This document shows, piece by piece, positions 58,973-61,613 of a DNA stretch of 61,613 bases. The position numbers and the translations under genes were made by a program. How positions within the stretch are numbered: position 1 is the stretch's first letter; every line of letters starts with the position of its first letter. Source of the DNA: CAKSXP01 sp964609305 (GTDB lineage: Bacteria; Bacillota; Clostridia; Oscillospirales; Oscillospiraceae). The DNA is taken from assembly GCA_964609305.1 (NCBI GenBank), contig CAZSRK010000004.1, forward strand, positions 1-61,613. Reading direction: 5' to 3'. The notes beneath the pieces were generated by a model, which worked only from the letters and a program-made list of their open reading frames with translations, was not told the origin of the DNA and searched no databases.

Positions 58973-59001
58973 TTGTCAATGCCGCATGCTGTAGATATAA
59001 T
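58973..59001 (+). promoter_or_regulatory. Promoter of the alkD-like gene
   Basis: TTGTCA (58973-58978) and TATAAT (58996-59001), 17-base spacing, 37 bases before the start codon. Confidence 0.7.
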
Positions 59002-59038
59002 TGATTTCATCAATTTAGAAACAGCGGAGGGATGGACC

Positions 59039-59728
59039 ATGGATACACGTCAGAAGCTTATGGATATGGGGGAGGAGGAATACCGCATCTTCCAGTGCCG
59101 GCTGATACCCACGGTGCCGGAGGAGACAGTCATCGGCGTGCGCACTCTGGCAAAGCAGATCTCTGCAAGCCCGGAGGCGGAGGAATTTCTGGGATCGCTG
59201 CCGCATAAATATCATGAGGAAAACTGCCTGCACGCTTTTCTTATAGAACTCATAAAGGACTACGGTGAGTGCATTAACAGAGTAGAAGCGTTCCTGCCCT
59301 ATGTGGACAACTGGGCCGTCTGCGACCAGATGAGTCCAAAGGTTTTCAAAAAGCATAAGGACGAGCTTTTGGAGAGGATAAGGTTGTGGCTGGACAGCAC
59401 TCACTGCTATACGGTCAGGTTCGCAATTGGAGTGCTCATGACGCATTTTCTCGATACGCAATTTCGGCCGGAATATCTGTCGCTGGTCGCCGGAGTCCGC
59501 TCTCAGGAGTACTATATTAACATGATGCGGGCGTGGTTTTTTGCAACGGCCCTTGCAAAACAATACGACAGCGCGGTCGATATACTAAAAGGGGGAATGC
59601 TTGACGAATGGACGCATAATAAAACGATACAAAAGGCGGTCGAAAGCCGCCGTATAACTCCGCAGCAGAAGCAGTACCTTAAAAGCCTGAGGTATAAGCG
59701 ACGGGTGCGAGCTTTAGAAGAGAACTGA
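59039..59728 (+). CDS. DNA alkylation repair protein, AlkD-like
   Basis: HEAT-like-repeat DNA glycosylase that removes cationic alkylated purines without base flipping. 229 aa, all alpha. Bacillus AlkD uses Trp109 and Asp113; here NWAVCDQM gives a Trp and Asp with the same spacing of four, and MRAWFFATALAK contains the equivalent of Trp187. The start at 59039 follows GGAGG by 8 bases. Monocistronic with its own promoter. Confidence 0.88.
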   Translation: MDTRQKLMDMGEEEYRIFQCRLIPTVPEETVIGVRTLAKQISASPEAEEFLGSLPHKYHEENCLHAFLIELIKDYGECINRVEAFLPYVDNWAVCDQMSPKVFKKHKDELLERIRLWLDSTHCYTVRFAIGVLMTHFLDTQFRPEYLSLVAGVRSQEYYINMMRAWFFATALAKQYDSAVDILKGGMLDEWTHNKTIQKAVESRRITPQQKQYLKSLRYKRRVRALEEN

Positions 59729-59766
59729 AACTTGCGCGCAATTGCATGGTTTTTCATTCTTTTCTC

Positions 59767-59795
59767 TTGCGTAACACACCTTACTAGTGTATAAT
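59767..59795 (+). promoter_or_regulatory. Promoter of the glycine-riboswitch transcript
   Basis: TTGCGT (59767-59772) and TATAAT (59790-59795) with 17-base spacing, directly ahead of the riboswitch. Confidence 0.7.
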
Positions 59796-59809
59796 CTTTG
59801 AGCGTGACA

Positions 59810-59988
59810 CACAATTGAATACGCCAGATGAAATCAGCAGGAAAGCGGCCTGTGAACTATGGCCCGCCGACGGAATAACACTCTCAGGCTCTCAAGACTG
59901 CTGATGGATGACATTCTGGAGACACCTGTTTAACAATAGGGGCCGAAGGTGCAAGGTGAAAGCCAAATCTCTCAGGCAAAAGGACAGA
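59810..59988 (+). promoter_or_regulatory. Tandem glycine riboswitch
   Basis: Two aptamer-like units. The second is typical: GGGGCCGAAGGTGCAAGG followed by ATCTCTCAGGCAAAAGGACAG (59967-59987, begins ATCTCTCAGG). The first is more degenerate: GCCGACGGAATAACACTCTC, then AGGCTCTCAAGACTG in place of GGCAAAAGGAC. It controls an amino-acid symporter, a standard target; glycine binding should influence the hairpin at 60048-60080. End points are approximate to about 10 bases. Confidence 0.88.
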
Positions 59989-60047
59989 AATATGATTTGG
60001 CAGCCCGCAGTATGCGAGGCTGTCTTTCGGGTTTTATCCGTTTTTTG

Positions 60048-60080
60048 GGGGAAGCGCTATGCATGGAGCACTTCCCCTTT
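60048..60080 (+). terminator. Riboswitch expression-platform terminator
   Basis: GGGGAAGCGCT (60048-60058) pairs with AGCACTTCCCC (60067-60077) with one mismatch, followed by TTTGTT. It lies between the aptamers and the symporter ribosome-binding site, so premature termination is the likely control point. Confidence 0.7.
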
Positions 60081-60118
60081 GTTATATGGGTACACAAGAG
60101 GAAAAGGAGACAATTTGT

Positions 60119-61519
60119 ATGGAAAGTTTTATAGCAGCCATTGAGAATATAAACGCTGCCATTAACAGCTTTGCGTGGGGTCCGATAATGCTGCTCCTGC
60201 TGGTCGGCACGGGAGTTTACCTGACCTTCCGCACCCGATTTGTGCAGGTCAGGAAGTTCGGCTACATAATGAAAAACACCGTTGGTTCGCTGTTTAAAAG
60301 GACGAATAAGGACCATGGACAGAACCTTTCTCCGTTCGAGGCCGTTTCTACTGCGCTTGCAAGCACAGTCGGCACCGGGAACATTGCCGGCGTCACCGGC
60401 GCCATATTCGTCGGCGGTCCTGGCGCCGTGTTCTGGATGTGGGTATCTGCGTTCTTCGGCATGTGTACAAAGTATGCCGAGATCGCGCTTGCCTTAAAAT
60501 ACAGGGAGAAGGACGAGAACGGACAGTACCACGGCGGCCCCATGTATTACATCACAAACGGGCTCGGCAAGGAGTGGAAGTTCCTTGCTGTGATATTTGC
60601 CATCTTCGGCGGCATTGCCAGCTTCGGCATAGGAAATATTGCTCAGTCAAACGAGATAGCGGGCGCGATGGAGGGCATGTTCGGCATCGATCCGCTTGTC
60701 ACCGGCATCATCCTGGCTGTGCTCGTCGGCATTGTAATAGTCGGGGGAGTAAAGCGTATCGGCCAGGTTGCGTCTTATTTGGTCCCTTTCATGGCGATAT
60801 TCTATATTCTCGCGGGCATCTTTGTCATCGTCCTTCGAATAACCGATATCCCCGCGGCTCTGGGACAGATTTTTGCCGGAGCGTTTTCTTTTGAGTCTGT
60901 CGGTGGCGGTATTTTCGGGTATGCCATCATGGTCGCGATGCGTCAGGGCATTGCACGCGGCGTATTCTCGAATGAGGCCGGTCTTGGCTCTGCGCCGATA
61001 GCTCACGCCGCCTCCTCAACCGAAGAACCCGTGGAGCAGGCCATGTGGGGCGTATTCGAGGTCTTTATCGACACTATCATCATCTGCACGATAACCGGTC
61101 TTGCTGTCATTCTCTCCGGCATACTGGACATCGAGGGCGGGCTGAACGCCTTTTCGTCCAACGGCGCGGCCGCGGCCACCGCATTCAATATGATTCTGCC
61201 CGGAACGATCGGCGGCACAGTTATCCAGATCAGCCTTGTGTTTTTTGCCCTGTCCACCATTATCGGATGGAGCTATTATGGCCAGTCCTGCTGGGGATAT
61301 CTCACAAATAATAACAAGGTCGTTGAATACATATATAAGATAGTTTTTATACTTGTCTGCGTCGTCGGCTCCGTTGGTTCCGGCACGCTTATGTGGGACA
61401 TCGCCGATACGCTAAACGGCCTGATGGCTCTTCCCAACCTTATTGCGCTCATACCGCTTGCAGGCGTCGTTTCCAAGCTTACTAAAGATTATTTTGGTAA
61501 AAACCAGCTTGAAAAATAG
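60119..61519 (+). CDS. Sodium/alanine-glycine symporter (AgcS family)
   Basis: Cation-coupled carrier for alanine or glycine, 466 aa, about ten or eleven membrane helices. Family signatures: STVGTGNIAGVTGAIFVGGPG (begins STVGTGN) and YREKDENGQYHGGPMYYI, plus GVFSNEAGLGSAPIAHA. The start is ATG 60119 (MESFIAAIEN) after AAAAGGAG. Control by a glycine riboswitch suggests glycine is an important substrate. Confidence 0.94.
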   Translation: MESFIAAIENINAAINSFAWGPIMLLLLVGTGVYLTFRTRFVQVRKFGYIMKNTVGSLFKRTNKDHGQNLSPFEAVSTALASTVGTGNIAGVTGAIFVGGPGAVFWMWVSAFFGMCTKYAEIALALKYREKDENGQYHGGPMYYITNGLGKEWKFLAVIFAIFGGIASFGIGNIAQSNEIAGAMEGMFGIDPLVTGIILAVLVGIVIVGGVKRIGQVASYLVPFMAIFYILAGIFVIVLRITDIPAALGQIFAGAFSFESVGGGIFGYAIMVAMRQGIARGVFSNEAGLGSAPIAHAASSTEEPVEQAMWGVFEVFIDTIIICTITGLAVILSGILDIEGGLNAFSSNGAAAATAFNMILPGTIGGTVIQISLVFFALSTIIGWSYYGQSCWGYLTNNNKVVEYIYKIVFILVCVVGSVGSGTLMWDIADTLNGLMALPNLIALIPLAGVVSKLTKDYFGKNQLEK

Positions 61520-61543
61520 TTTGCCGCGTCATTTCCAAACAGC

Positions 61544-61563
61544 CCCCGGCCAGATGGCCGGGG
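61544..61563 (+). terminator. Hairpin after the symporter gene
   Basis: Perfect 8-bp stem CCCCGGCC/GGCCGGGG with 4-base loop, 25 bases after the stop. There is no T tract, so it may be a weak or Rho-assisted terminator. The remaining 50 bases to the window end hold nothing I can support. Confidence 0.45.
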
Positions 61564-61613
61564 ATCATAAGAAAGTAATATCAGTTTTTCACAGGAACGG
61601 CATGGCTTCGGTC

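Overview
The window looks like a chromosome segment of a low-oxygen Firmicute of the Clostridia, most likely an Oscillospiraceae-type gut bacterium. Three things point there: a complete WalRK two-component cluster with walH/walI and walJ; a yabP-yabQ-divIC-yabR sporulation-linked block; and MurT/GatD lipid II amidation genes, together with THF and glycine riboswitches and a moderately high GC content. The species is inference. A run of exactly 100 N at 35709-35808 marks the sequence as a draft scaffold.

Layout. 1-2412: tmRNA (ssrA), a short-chain dehydrogenase, a cyclophilin and smpB, all on the minus strand. 2745-13614 (plus): an MFS carrier, then a Nudix hydrolase coupled to walR-walK-walH-walI, murA, walJ, rlmH, a zinc-ribbon protein and a phosphohexomutase. 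13662-15796: phoU and a divergent aldehyde dehydrogenase. 15887-18066 (minus): rpmG-secE-nusG-rplK-rplA. 18238-21421 (minus): deoD, ruvX and folT behind a THF riboswitch, with folC upstream. 21549-27624 (minus): a six-gene hydroxy-acid catabolic operon (LarA-superfamily protein, FadR-type regulator, glycerate kinase, TIM-barrel isomerase, D-2-hydroxyacid dehydrogenase, zinc alcohol dehydrogenase). 27878-30725: RidA, a thiolase and a lipoprotein.

30880-34771 (plus): a YtrA-type GntR regulator and an ABC export cassette behind a very large palindromic operator. 34839-36435 (minus): an ECF sigma factor with its probable anti-sigma partner, interrupted by the assembly gap. 36571-41140 (minus): a MarR-controlled operon in which a crotonase resembling 6-oxocamphor hydrolase sits with an SDR, a 3-hydroxyacid dehydrogenase and a beta-keto acid cleavage enzyme. 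This is the best candidate here for an undescribed pathway: two retro-Claisen type carbon-carbon cleavage enzymes in one anaerobe operon.

41353-42915 (minus): yabP-yabQ-divIC-yabR. 43061-49260: a membrane protein, then hemW-vanW-metG on the minus strand. 49469-52103 (minus): htpG and a hydrolase. 52272-58164 (plus): a membrane protein, murT-gatD and trkA-trkH. 58212-61519: trmO, an AlkD-type DNA glycosylase and a glycine-riboswitch-controlled Na+/alanine-glycine symporter.

A recurring oddity is that five genes carry a single lesion each. yabQ and an ABC membrane subunit have in-frame stops. trkH and the start of vanW have one-base frameshifts, and metG is split at a homopolymer. Whether these are real mutations or draft-assembly errors cannot be decided from the sequence alone, and it changes how the window should be read. 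No CRISPR array, insertion sequence, prophage, tRNA or rRNA gene was found.
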